This document shows positions 22,301 through 35,483 of a DNA stretch of 64,000 nt, piece after piece. The position numbers were made by a program, and so were the translations under genes. Under the pieces are notes generated by a model. The model was given only the letters and a program-made list of their open reading frames with translations. It was not told the DNA's origin and searched no databases. How positions within the stretch are numbered: the first letter of the stretch is position 1; each line of letters starts with the position of its first letter. The DNA lies in contig OX381710.1 in NCBI GenBank assembly GCA_947462335.1, positions 30,867,004-30,931,003 on the forward strand. Reading direction: 5' to 3'. This stretch comes from Harmothoe impar (lineage: Eukaryota > Annelida > Polychaeta > Phyllodocida > Polynoidae).

Positions 22301-25253
22301 AATGTATATCATGATGTCTTTTTCTAGATAGCATATATGGAATAAAAGTGGCCACCAAAAACTAAGTATATTCGTTTGTTGTCCTTTTAAGTCACCAAGG
22401 GGAAGATGTTGAATATCAGCACTGTGTTGGGATTTCTAACTTGATGTGGGGCTGGTCACGGGACCAGCAAAATGTCTGCCGTATTTTCATTAAGAAATAC
22501 TATTCAGGATCTTATAACTTGCCAACTATGGAAGAATCCGTACGTCAGCAGCATGTAGAAATTTGAAAATGTCTCCTAGTGCACTAGGATTTTACATTGT
22601 TAAACCGGAAGTCTCTTTAACACCAGAAAGATGTGTACGCAGGAAATACAGTACTATCAGAAGGACTGTAAAACTTCAGCGTAGAAGCCGCGGCTTGTAC
22701 GCGAATCAGACTCAGCTTTCTTTTGATACCAAACATGCTTATATAGGGTGCGGCTTATACAAGTTTTTATATGTATAGTACAGTACCAAATAATTTTCAG
22801 AACCCCTCTGCGGCTTATATGATTTGTCAAAGTTAGGGGTGCGGCTAATATGCGAGTTAGGCTAATACGCGAGGTTTTACGGTAATTCACATCAACAGCT
22901 ATTCTTAAAGGAGCTCTGAATCCACGACCTCATTTGCGTGCAAAACTCGGCAGGGTTAGGTCACCGACTCAGTGCTCCTTTAAAGGGAAAAAATACTTGC
23001 TTTGCTAGACATTCTAGGCCAATAGCCCATGCCATGGACGTTGTCCCTTAAATATTGGTCCTTTGTTACGCTCTATGTGATAAGTAGGCTCATCAGCAAA
23101 TGAGAAGGCACCTCCCCCCCCCCTTTAAAAAAAACAACAACAACAAAAAACTATTTTTTTGATAAAATGTCTTGGCACCTCCTTGGATAGAACCCCCAAT
23201 CCTCTGATTATGAGGCGGACATCAGGGGCATAACCACCATACTGCTGATTATGGTGGGGTTGTGTAGAGCTAGTGTGCTATCATCTCATGCATCTATTAT
23301 TGAATCAGGGTCCTCCCTGAGTCAAGTGTGACATTTTTGGACATCTCTCTCGGTGAAAAATTAAAATCGCTCGATTTCTCATTTTGCATTGTTTCTCTCG
23401 TTCTTGCTATCAAAAGATGCCAAATAACATGCTCTATCCCAATATGTCCTTTTCAAGAAAGAATTCCGACCAGAAACCCCCAAAAACCTCGAAATCCAAG
23501 TGTCACATTTCACTTCAGCATAGAACCCTATAGACAGCTGAAGGCCCCAAAATCAAAGGTTTCATGATATCCCTGCTAATCCTATGAGCGCGCATGGTAA
23601 CTTACCGACCGGGGGTCAGAGCGGAAAAAGGCACAGAAGGTGGGCGTATATGCTGTAATCTATGCACCCATCAAAATAAGATAGAAGCAGCCACTACAGA
23701 TCCCACAAAGGACCTATAGGCAACTTGGCGGCTGCCTTGTCGTGAAAACTTTGACCGGGGGACAGGGTGGAAAATACCAGCTGCTCCCCCACACTCACCT
23801 GCTCCCCCACAGCCACTTGCTCACCCACCCACATCTGCTTTGCCTGAAATATCATTGCATACTAGTGTGACACATGCTATGAGGGTAGTTTTAAACTAGC
23901 AATACTTTGCTGCTGTTAGAATTGCCAGAAAATTCATTGTTCCCAAATGATTTACACCCTCAATATTCAGGTTAATCAATTCCATTGTTTAATTACCCTG
24001 ACCCTGAGTCATTTGTGATGTCAATCACACGTTCAATCTTTGACATATTATACAACAGAGCAACACAAGCTATGCCCATAGTATGGGATATAATGTAGTT
24101 TGCCTGACAATCTCAGAGTTCAACACAGAAGGATGTATCAATACCCTTTAAGCACCCTGATCCTAAGTCATTTGTGATGTAAACTACATATAATATTATA
24201 TTCAATCTTTCAGTTTCATCAAGCGAAAATAAAAAGGCTATACAATGCACACAATAATGTATTTTATTCGCACGCTTCTGTTTGGATATTAAAAGATAAT
24301 CCACAGTTATGATTGATCCTTATGATAAATAACACCAACAATAACCTACACAATGCAGATGTATCGGTTGCCGATGGGTGTTTACATACAGTTAGCATAA
24401 TTATAACATTCGATAGAGTTTTTATGGACAGTTGCCACAAAAAATGATGTAGAGGGAATTAAAAAGATAAAGTAAAATAAATCATTATCTGCCCTACAAT
24501 AGTTAGCGATGGTTAGGCCTAAATGTTATCCTCTTGAATACTATCACCACTCAAAGGAAAACCCTTTCATTTTGCAGGTTCAGGCCTAGCTGTCTATTTT
24601 ACACTATTTTGTTGGGGTAATGTTGTAGGGGTAAAGGGTAAAATTGATTGGCTTAGTGTCACTGTATGCTCATATTTTGAAAAACACCTTTCAAACGCTG
24701 TTTTATCTACTGACGGCTCGTCTTATTTTTTGTAATGTATCTCGGCCTATGCCTCCTTTAAATCATAAAGTCTGAATAAACTACAAGACTTTATGAGTTC
24801 TACTTATATGTAATCACATCTAAGTAGTCACATCTATAATGTTATAAGCATCTTAGTACGTTATTATGGGAGAAGATTTCCAATCACTTAAAACCCAATC
24901 ATCTTTCCATCTCTTACATATAAGTAATTAAGGAGGTGTACCCTATATCAAACAACTTAAAAACCCTTAAAGCCTTGAAGGTTGGCTTGAAATCAAACCT
25001 TCTACATAAGTTCAATATCTATAATCTCCTTATCATCTTAATTCCATGGCTACGACCCATTCTGACATTCTCCGGCTACATTTCTCAGATAGTATAACGT
25101 TTTTTCTCTCCAGATAATATGAGCAAGCAGTATGAACACCATCAGACATAGTAGCCTATATTTAGTAACGTTCTCACCTACAACCAGCATTGCCAGTTTA
25201 GTGTGTCAAAAGGGACCATCTTAAAGTTCAGTCACTAAGCCTCGATGAAAAGG
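19376..25253. other. Convergent intergenic region and 3' UTRs
   Basis: No supported coding exon. It holds the FAM114A 3' UTR (AATAAA near 20222 and later candidates), the channel-gene 3' UTR on the other strand, one small TIR element (22664-22884) and AT-rich single-copy-looking sequence. Confidence 0.6.
22664..22884. mobile_element. Small TIR element with GTGCGGCTTATA-type motifs
   Basis: The ends GACTGTAAAACTTCAGCGTA and, reversed, ACCGTAAAACCTCGCGTA form diverged terminal inverted repeats. The interior repeats GCGGCTTATA or GCGGCTAATA several times, as in known nonautonomous DNA transposons. About 220 bp, noncoding. Confidence 0.6.
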
Positions 25254-25547
25254 TTAAACAGAAGGGGCAGTGGTCATTCTCTTGGCTGCCTTGGTGTTTC
25301 TTCCATCTTGCTGACACACACTCAAGGGTAAGGGTACCTTATGGATACCATTAGTCTGTGTGGTCCCCCTCACTGAAGGCCTCTTAGGTGCTACCCTGGT
25401 GACGGTAGCGTTAGCGGCAGGTCTCTTGCAGGCGATGCAGTAGACAGTAACTTCTACCAGCAACTGGAGGAACTCGAAAATGGTCATCACAGAGAAGCCA
25501 ATGAAGAGGCCCAGCAGTCCACCAATGTCAGAGACAAGTTGTGCTTC
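25254..25547 (-). CDS. Channel exon 16: TM2, GFS selectivity filter and cytosolic tail
   Basis: Acceptor GCCCATAG|GAAGCA, then 97 codons and TAA at 25256-25254. LVSDIGGLLGLFIGFSVMT is the pore helix. The selectivity filter GxS is GFS at residues 716-718, and a small residue (Ser, in LVSD) sits at the degenerin position. The tail is short and basic with Thr/Pro. It has no PPxY motif, so Nedd4-type ubiquitination as in vertebrate ENaC is not predicted. Confidence 0.93.
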   Translation of the reverse strand, partial: EAQLVSDIGGLLGLFIGFSVMTIFEFLQLLVEVTVYCIACKRPAANATVTRVAPKRPSVRGTTQTNGIHKVPLPLSVCQQDGRNTKAAKRMTTAPSV

Positions 25548-28500
25548 CTATGGGCAAGGATATGTCAGATGATGAATAATTGATCATGAGGGCTTTTTGA
25601 CTGGATTTTATATAGAATATCAGAGAATCAATGTATCATGATACATACTTACAGACTGAAATAAAGTCAATCTCTACTCAATTGTGATTATCACGAACTT
25701 TATCGTTTTTCTATTGCAACAGATGGGTTAATAGTTTTAGCTTAAACATAATTTAAACAGAGTAAGCTATGTGGATATTGAACTACATGTATGTGCCTCT
25801 ACATGGGTAAAAATCGACACGCGCGACACGGCGACACGGCCCTTTTAAAAATCGACACGCGCGACACGGCCCTTTTAAAAATCGACGGACACATAGGACT
25901 GAGGAATAAAATTCGACAGACACATATATCTTAGGAATGAAATCTGACAGACACATAAAACTGGAGTATAAAATCTGACAGACACAGACAAGGTGTGACC
26001 GCCAAATGCTGCCTATAAAGGGGGAGGGGTGAAGGTGAGAAAATTGGGAGGGGCGGGGGGGTGCTATATACTCTCACACCTCATCCAAGCAGCATTCTCA
26101 CACCTGCAGCCGGTGTAAGAATGCTATGGCTGGGGGGGGGGGGGGGGGGGATAGGGATAGGAGTGCCCCTACATGGGTAAAAATCGACACGGGCGACACA
26201 GCGACACGGCCCTTTTAGGCCATTTTAAAAATCGACGGACACAGGAAAATTAGAGATAAAAATCGACTCACAGGGATTTTTCTATAAGTTCATATATATA
26301 TATATACCTAAAAATCGACAGGATGACAAGGCCCTTTTGCTAAAAATCGACACAGCGACACGGTCAAAATTCTGGGGACCCATGTAGAGGCACATGTATC
26401 TACCTCCTACATTATTTTCTATTTAAAGTATCATCTTGGTAATGCCCATTACCGTGAAAGCAGGCACTTCTGTAATGCTCTCCCAGTTGAGTTCCTCAAA
26501 GTACACCTCTACTTTGAGCAGGTTCCGCTTGTATTTGTCAGGATCGTTAGGGTCATCTAGGATACCTGGGATCCGTCCCCTCAGTGACTCCAAGGTTGTG
26601 TTCTGTATGTGAGAGTGTGGCACAATGAAAGGTTTGAATGAGAATATGATATAACTGCATGCTAAAATGTACGTCTATGGTGTCCATTATAATATAACAG
26701 CGACGACGATTCACCCACAAAGTTTCTCTTCCCCACACAAATACATAATGACAGTAAAATATATACAAATACTTTTGGTTGACGTTTCTTGTCTGGATTG
26801 ACAGCGATTACCATAGCCTTTTCGCATGTACAGCAAATAATATTTACCTTTAGTACATCATTTGGCCATTGTCCACTAGACACAGAACTTGTGAACCACA
26901 CTTGGCTGCAAAAAACAATGAGAAATATAAAAGAAAACTGGTCTCATTAGACATATACTATATACTATAGCCACTCCCAGGGAATAACATGCATGTTTAC
27001 TCTTTCATCATTCTTTTATTTTGGACTTCCCTTTATAATTGCATTATAACATTCATGATGTGTATTACATATATAGGTTGAAAGGAGAACATACCTACAT
27101 GGAGATGGGCAGTCACACTCAAATGTGTTATTGTTGAAATTGTCTGTGACGTCCTGCTTGCATTTAGCTGGGAAGGAAGGAAGGTATGCATTATATGAAT
27201 GTCTTCTTTTTTAATGGGGCAAAAAATCTCAAATGATAATTCAACGTTGGTGTCCATGGGAGTAGCTTATTCATCTGGATTATCGGAATGGGGTTGTTAT
27301 CATAATAATATGAGATTGTTCTGGCGCTTTACGGTCTGATAGGGTGAAAGAAATACGATTTCTGATCTTTCATATGATGGGGGAGCTGAGTGGCCAATGT
27401 GGAGAAATTTACATAATTAGTTGGGATATTTTACCCTGAGTGACATTAGCAGTGCTGCAGGCATAATATTCCTGACCCCCCAGGGCCTGTCCAGACATGG
27501 GGTAAGACGGGTCAGCACAGTCACATTGTGCTGTCAGTTCTTTCTGGTAACACGTCTTGCTGCAGCTCTGTAAAGAAAAGGTTGAAATTAACTTATTTAC
27601 TGAGGAGACAACCTCCATAGACAACATCCATACCTCAATGGACAACCCCTTATACCCCGGATATCTACCGGCAGTAAGTGTACCAACTATACTGGGTAGC
27701 ACATTGGAGTGATGTTGGATCTACATTATGTCACTACCATATTAGGGAAATCAGAGAATAGTGCCTGCAGTAGCAGACATCTATATACAAACTACATGTC
27801 ATGACATTTTGGATAATTCTGTAGAGCACTACAGGATATACACCTTACAGCCTACATTAACTAAACGTGTTGCATCCTCCCTGAAATGTGGTTCAGATCC
27901 TTTCTTTCAGGGAAGATGCAATCAGTGAAGGTTAATGGTATCACTTCTGACAAATTAATCAAAAGTGGGGTCCCTCAGGATTTCATCCTGGGTCCATTAT
28001 TAAATTCAAGAAAGCATTATATTGGGCGATACCCCTAAAGTCTGCGATTAAATCATGAAAGATATTCATGTGTGGTCCTTGTGTGGGCTCTCTCACCCGC
28101 CCACCCCTATCTATACACACCTTGAACAACATGCTACTCACATGACTAATCACACTTTTTATGTTAAAATGTCCATGCTTTCAAAGACTAATCCATTATT
28201 ATGCTATTCATTAAGTACACTGATATTGATACTCATGTAAAAAGGTGTGTAAGTGGTTTGTACCCGGACAATTAGGACCATGGCGTCCCCTGGATGCAAT
28301 TAGAATAAAGAATTTTGAATTGAATTGCATTGTGTTAATGATATTTGAAATAAAAGGTGGTTCTCTAAATGGATACTTATACATGTGTGACATGAGGGTT
28401 GAAACCGATCCATGTGAGCTAGGGCAAAATACTTACTGCTTGCCCATATGATTTGTGGAAGTACTCCATGAACAGATCTGTTGTGTTATCATCAAAGCCA

Positions 28501-31500
28501 TCTTCAATACAGTTGCTGTATCTTCCTCCCTGTCTCACGATACTTGTCTAAAATGAACATCGCACTGACACATTTTAGTCACTAAATCTTGTACCCTTGT
28601 AATTGTGCCATGTTGTCCAAAGAGAGGGCATAATGTTCCAGCATAATGTGAAACAAAGTTTGAATTAGATTCTATTAGCCCCTCCCACCCGGTAAGCCAA
28701 TAAATTGCACAAAATTGCATTAAGTTACAAGAAATCCAGTGGTGAAGGGGTTAAAAAGAGAAACACTTAGGGTTCCATGACTAGTTGACATACTAGTATG
28801 TATTTTTGTATTCATGATGTATTTCGATCTCAAAGGTGTTCGGCAATAGGTGCCCCTAAGGCTGTGTCTCACCAGATCGGACCAATGTGAACATCTTGGA
28901 CTGGGTAACATCTTTGACCGAGTGCCATCTTTGAATGGATGCCATGTTCGACCGGTCGCCACAAATCAAAGATTGAAAATAAATTCTTCTTTGATATGTA
29001 ATGGATAGAATAAAGAAAATGGCGGTGGTTATATCTCCATAATTATATATCTTCACCTGCCATAAATAGACCGTTTTCTGTCAGAAGGTCAAAGATAGCA
29101 CCCCGGGGATAGCACCCAGTTAGAGATGGCACCCGATCAAAAGATGGCATCCAGTCAAAGACGTTCAAATTGGCCAGACCTGGTGAGACACAGCCCTATA
29201 CTGTAAGATAGGTAAGCACATTCTGAGTGCGCAATATTCGACATTTGAAAGTTGAAAGGCCGAGGGAAAATCATGGATGCACCAAAAACCAGTTGAGTGA
29301 TAATATTGAAATGGGTGGAAGTTCATTATCTGTATGTGCAGCAAAGCCTGATAAAATGAATTATTGAGGAAGCATGAAGTATCTTTTATTTGTGGCATAC
29401 TAACCTGTCTGAGGCCGATGGAGGTGAGCAGGCCGGGCTGTAGGATGAGGCCCTCGTCCTCTGGGAAGGGCATGGTGTCCGGGGTGTGGGCTACAAGCCG
29501 GACACCTGCCACATCCCCAGCCGTCTTAACATACTCATCCTGCCCCACATTCAGCACCAGTGACAGCCCTGTAGGGGAGGTTTTACAAATAGATTACAAT
29601 GAATGTAATAATGCAAATCTGTGTTTATGGTACTAGGCCTATTCAGCTCCTGTGACATAAACCTCTGTGTGGGCCATATGAGATTTGAAAATAAAGGTAT
29701 GGGTGGGTGAAACAATGGTCCAATGATATTTGAAGCTAGACAATTTCAGCCATCATCTTATCCTGACAAGTTTGTCACAAGTAATAGCACCTTCTACCAC
29801 ACAACCAGTGAACAAGTTAAGCTCAAAGACCACTAGAGTCTGCAGGCTGTGAGCTGGGACCCCCAACAAACGGTGTATGGAGGGTTTTTGGTGATTCTGG
29901 CTTGTGAGACCCCACTGAGCACAGTCCCATTCAGTGCTAAGCTGGCACTGCCAGGGAAATCTATAAAAGACGTTTTCCCAACTGGCTCCCGGGAAAATGA
30001 TGACTCTCAGAAAAATTTATATCTCTGCTGATTGATAATCTAGAATTTTGATTTCAACACCAAATAATATGTTTGCAAGGTCAGAAGTTCAAAATGTGTC
30101 CATATAAAAGCGATTCAACCTCAAGGTCAAGGGCAATTCAGAAGTAAAACTTCCTTTTTTGTTATTTTACATTGAAATCAACTGAAGAACAAATATATGA
30201 TACTAGGTACTATTATCATAGACATAGTGAAATTACATCATTCACGGTCACGGTCAAGGTCAAAGTCAAGGTAAAGTCAAAGCTTAAGATTCCATTTTGG
30301 CACCTTGTTACGGATCAGCTTACTTTTCCCCTTACACTGTTCAGAATATGAAAAATGCTCAGTTGATAAAGTATACTTCTTCACTAAAAGATTATTCACT
30401 AAAATATCATGGTCAAACAATTTATTCACTTAAATATCATGGTAAAACAAACAGTTTGATCTATATTGAAATCAATGATAATTCATCTGATTCAAGATTG
30501 CAGTGATTTTAAACAATATCATAGTCAGCCAAGAGTCTCAATTTGGTTATTCATCTGAGGAACTGTCATTTATTATGACCTTCCTCGGTTTCGGCACCCT
30601 TCCCCATCTTCAAATCTGCAGAACACACTTCTTATCTTCCCCTTCCTTGCCTTCCCCTTGACAACCTGAGCTCGCAGAGAACCCACATTGTCAATATCTG
30701 GGTGGCATAGGAGGCTGCCGTGGAGATTCTTGCTTCCTTTATGATGTCTGAAATGTTTGCAGTTAGATCCACCAGTAAGTCTATTAGTGAATATTATAAT
30801 CAGGATAGGAAATACATGATAGACATAATAATTCTTATACATTTACCAATTATGTGCAAAAAGGTATTGTGCCTTCATCCTAACCTTGACCTTGAGAACT
30901 GTAAGTGTAACATCTAATATTGTTATGGAAATGGTACCTAGCATCATGAACATGTCACAGGATAGATTATTATTGAAAATACCAGAATAGGAAGTTTAGT
31001 TTAACCTTGACCCTTACATTGACCTTCAATATGCCTATGATATAATAATAGTATTAGCATTGTATTCATTTTGGAGCCATTTTGGTAAAAAAAAGTCTTT
31101 TACGGTTTTTGGTGGTGCCAGCTTGGCACTGTATGGATTGTCTTAACTGGGGTCTCACGAGCCAGAATCCCCCAACCCCCCCCCCTATGTTGTTTGCTGC
31201 GAGGTTCAAGTAGATAGGCCAGTTCCGCAACCGGACTACTACCTGATTTCTGGGTATCTCTGCGGATTTGGAACACGTTTTGGGGGGATCATCAAGAATC
31301 GCAGTTTTACCCTTATTGCAAGGATATAGGCTATACGATTATTGGACAATGTCTTCTAACATGATATGATATGTATGACAGACATACCATAACGGCGTCC
31401 GGTCTTCCAACTCATCCTTTGATTGCTAATGTTATGATTGAATGTGTAGCAGTTTCCAAGAATCGGGTTGAAGTAGGTCTCTATGTCACTAATAGTTAAA

Positions 31501-34500
31501 AAAGAGCCGAGCTTATTCACATACTGAACACATCATGTAACATAACTCATGATAATTAAACATGAGGGGATCAATGCAGGTAACGAAGCAACCAAAGATA
31601 AATAAATAAGAAGGGGTATACACACAAGTGACTGGGTAAAGATTGTAAGATTGTAAGATTTTTTATTCAAGCTTAGTCACGGTTTACACTGCGATATTCG
31701 TAAGTTGAACAAACACTATGTACATATAGGTTTAACATATAAATACATAAGTTTGTAGTTTCAAGTCAGCTATCAAGCTGACTGTAGCGGTCATTATCAT
31801 GTAGTTCTGTACCAAATTATTGCATCAAAAACAGAGATAAATCGTATGAGAAATATGAAGCTTGGAGAGTTGGCCCAGGGGGGCGACTTGAATTAATTTT
31901 ACCGGGATGTGTGGTCATGGGCCTCAACACATCACCCATATGTGAGTCGGCTGATTAGTTGAAAAATGACCCATAATGGTGCAGACCTACCAAGAATATG
32001 GACCCATATGTGTGCAACTTAGTTGCATTACCGGTAGTATAGATGAAATATAAACATGAACTACTCATCATAATGTATTACCTTTATCCAGTAAATGTCT
32101 GTAACTTACCAATTTACTTTGCTACAGCTATTAAGTTCTTTACAATACATTTTGTCTACATATAATTGTGCAGGTTTTGACACTGAGTATCACTACCCTA
32201 AATATCAGACCCATAACAGAGCAGCTCCTAAAAAAGATACCCATAATGGAGTTCACAGTCCCACTCAATGGAGGCTTAAAAAGGACCCATATCACTCCAA
32301 TTTTTGACCACACCTCCCGGTATGTTTGGAAGTGAGTCGCCCCCCTGGGAGAGTTGGCCAACTCCTTTGAAATTTGTCAACTAAGAAAGAGAGATTGTTC
32401 ATGAGAGAAAATTCGAGATGAGAGCACTCATGTGACGTTTTGATTCACAGAGGAGCAAAATTACTTGTGCCAACATTACTTTGGCTAAAACAGTGGTATT
32501 GATGACGATATAGAATAACACTTTACAGTCATCTCTAGCCACCATGGCTACTTGGAAATAAACGCGACATGCGTCCATCCAGGCTGAATTAGTTAAATAT
32601 GGGTATAAACAGAATCAGCATAACGTCAATATCTCCTCTCACCTTTGTATACAGAGCCGTCCATCATATTGACAGTCAATGAGAAGCTCATTTTGTTGGT
32701 AGCCGAGGGCTGACTTCTCAGCAACGGGAAGATCGGCAAGCAGCTCCGTGAACAGCTCAGCCTGAACATACTCAGCTGTTTGGGGCTGCTCTTCTACAGA
32801 ACCTGCTCACCAAAGGAAATTGACAATTTGGCATTAAAAACATTAAGGTGTTCATACATCATTGAATGCTGTCTTTACTTTATATGACCTTTGTGTCACA
32901 ATTGGCTGTGGTGATCTAGTGATGTCATGAAACTAAACAATACATACTGTTTCTAGAGAGAATAAGTTATTCATTCTAGAAGAGAATAAGGTGTTAAATC
33001 ATGGTAAGGTAATAGGAAATTCAAATAACATAATATCAATGTCAAAACATAAGTCAGAATACTGGATCTTTCATTTACCTTTAGAAAATAAGGTCGCTGC
33101 TGTAGATGATTCTGCATCGTAGATAAAGAGATAGATAACACAAACTGTCAATAGGTAACACGAACTGTCAATACCAGAATTATTATGCCAATGGGGAATC
33201 TTTTCACTATTGATAGTTTGAGGTGTCAATGAAACTGTCAATGAGAGATAGGAATCTTTTCCACTATTGACAGTTTGAATTGCCAAAAGGTTTTTTTCTT
33301 CCTAAATGATATTTACATTATTGGTAAGGTAATCCTATATATATATAGTAGTTCTGTAGCATTGTCACCAAATGGACAATCGCCACTGCACAACAAACTA
33401 CCCAATGGGCAAATTGGCAGTTGGCACAATCTTCAGGGGATTAATGCAACATTATTTACCCATAGTGTTGTATAAGTTGAAATTTAGAATTGAAAAGATT
33501 TTCAATAATATAGTAGTTTAGAAGATATCCCTCCTCCTTCTAGTGGGAATGGCATCCCTGGTGACAGACATTCTCCCCTCTGGAACTTTCCCTGAAAATT
33601 TTGAGACTATCTCGCCTAACACCCTTCCCCTCAAATCTCCCATGGGAATTCTCCCAACATCAACCCCCCTCCACCGGAATTCTCCCACCTGATCTCCTAC
33701 TATATGATTTGATTTTTATTTGTTTTTTATTTGGCAATAAAATGATCACAGTTGTCACAAAAAGCGTTTTTCAATGCATGCCAACGTTTTGTACAATATG
33801 GTTCACAACAATTTTAGTCATTGATAGTTCATGACAACTTAGTCATACCTGGACAGTTTATACCATATTGATATGAATACAGATGTCCTAGCGGGAGTAG
33901 GGCAATGCGCCCGTGCTAGGTTTAGATGCATATACATTAATCTTGATGTATCTGTATTTATCAAACCTAATAAAACATTAAAAAAAATTAGTCATGTGAG
34001 TCTGTCTCTAGATGAGCAGCGGCTCAAAGGTGGCTAGATTTGTCTTTGTTATGAAGGTTATAGGAACAGGTCCATATGCTGTTGTTCTGGTCTAAGTCTG
34101 TCAAAGCCGCACTCCACAGCTTACAGGAGTCTTTAGGTAGATGTCCTTTCCTCTCTCCTTTGTGTTTTGATTGCGAGACCAGCTCCACAAACTTCGTAGC
34201 TGAACAGATTTGCGAGCAGGATGGAGTGATTGACGGTATCGAATGCCTTGCGGAGGTCTAAGAAGACTACCACAGAGGGCCAACCTTTATTCAGGGACTC
34301 AAATATTTCATTTGTCAAACCAAAGATGGTGTCCATTGTTACAATCTTACAATCTTTACCCAGTCCATGAAACCCATTGTTCCATGAAACCCAGACATGC
34401 TCATGTGCCTGCACGTCTTGTAGAAGTTGTTGATGTATTAGCTTTTCCAAAGCTTTGAGCAGGCAGCAAGCAAACAAACTGGGTGCCAATTTCCTACTAG

Positions 34501-35443
34501 GCTGAGGTCGCCTGATTCTTACGCCTATGCTCTGGTTGGTGATCTTCAATGCTAGCAGGGGTCTGGTGAGTAGGGCATCCTTTACGACACATCCTCGTAT
34601 GTGGTCCACTCCTGTTGCTTTTATGGCATCCATCTTTTTGATGACTTTTACAAGTTGTGCATCTGTACATTGTTGAAGAACAAGTTTCTTCTCATCCGGC
34701 ACAAGTAGGGGTACATGTATCAATGGGGGGTCATTTGCAAATGCTGAGGCTGAGCTGTTCACGGAGCTGCTTGCTGATCTTCCCGTTGCTGAGAAGTCAG
34801 CCCTTGGCTACCAACAAAATGAGCTTCTCATTGACTGTCAATACAATATGGACGGCTCTATGTACAAAGGTCGATTCTGGTCCTATCTTGGTCTGGTAGG
34901 GGTACTTCAATGTCTTGCTGGTCACCACTCTACAGCTGTTTCAGAATGTTTTTGCTTTTTTTATGATGAAGACCATACGTGGTCACTGTTCAAAGCGGTC
35001 ATTCAGTAGATCTGATCCAGAACTGAAGTACCTCTAGGATGCATGGTAATGTGTGTAATGTGGACCCAAATTTCCCTGTCCCCATGACCGGACTATCTAT
35101 CAATTCCAGGAGTTGTTTGTAGGCTGTCTTCTTGTTGCCTTTTGGGGGTTTATGTACTGTCATAATCACCAGAGGTGATGTCCAGAGGTTACGGATAGCA
35201 TTCCGATGGTTTCAAGATGCTTACTGACAAGTGTCATGCCAGGCAAACTGATGTCACTGTTCCTGATGTTATAACGTAGCCAACTTTCTATTATGCATAG
35301 GTAATCACAATGAACTATAGTATTAACGGAATTCGGGTTAGTTGTAAGCAAATTCCTGACGTTCTGCCTGGATGATCATAATTTAAATAAGTATATCTGA
35401 CTTCAACCTTTGAGATTATATGAGAATGTTCTTATGCATTTTA

Positions 35444-35483
<40 letters not shown>

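Noticed and set aside
34076..34458. Plus-strand open frames over the LINE relic
   Set aside because: They are antisense shadows of the reverse-transcriptase reading on minus, which contains motif A.
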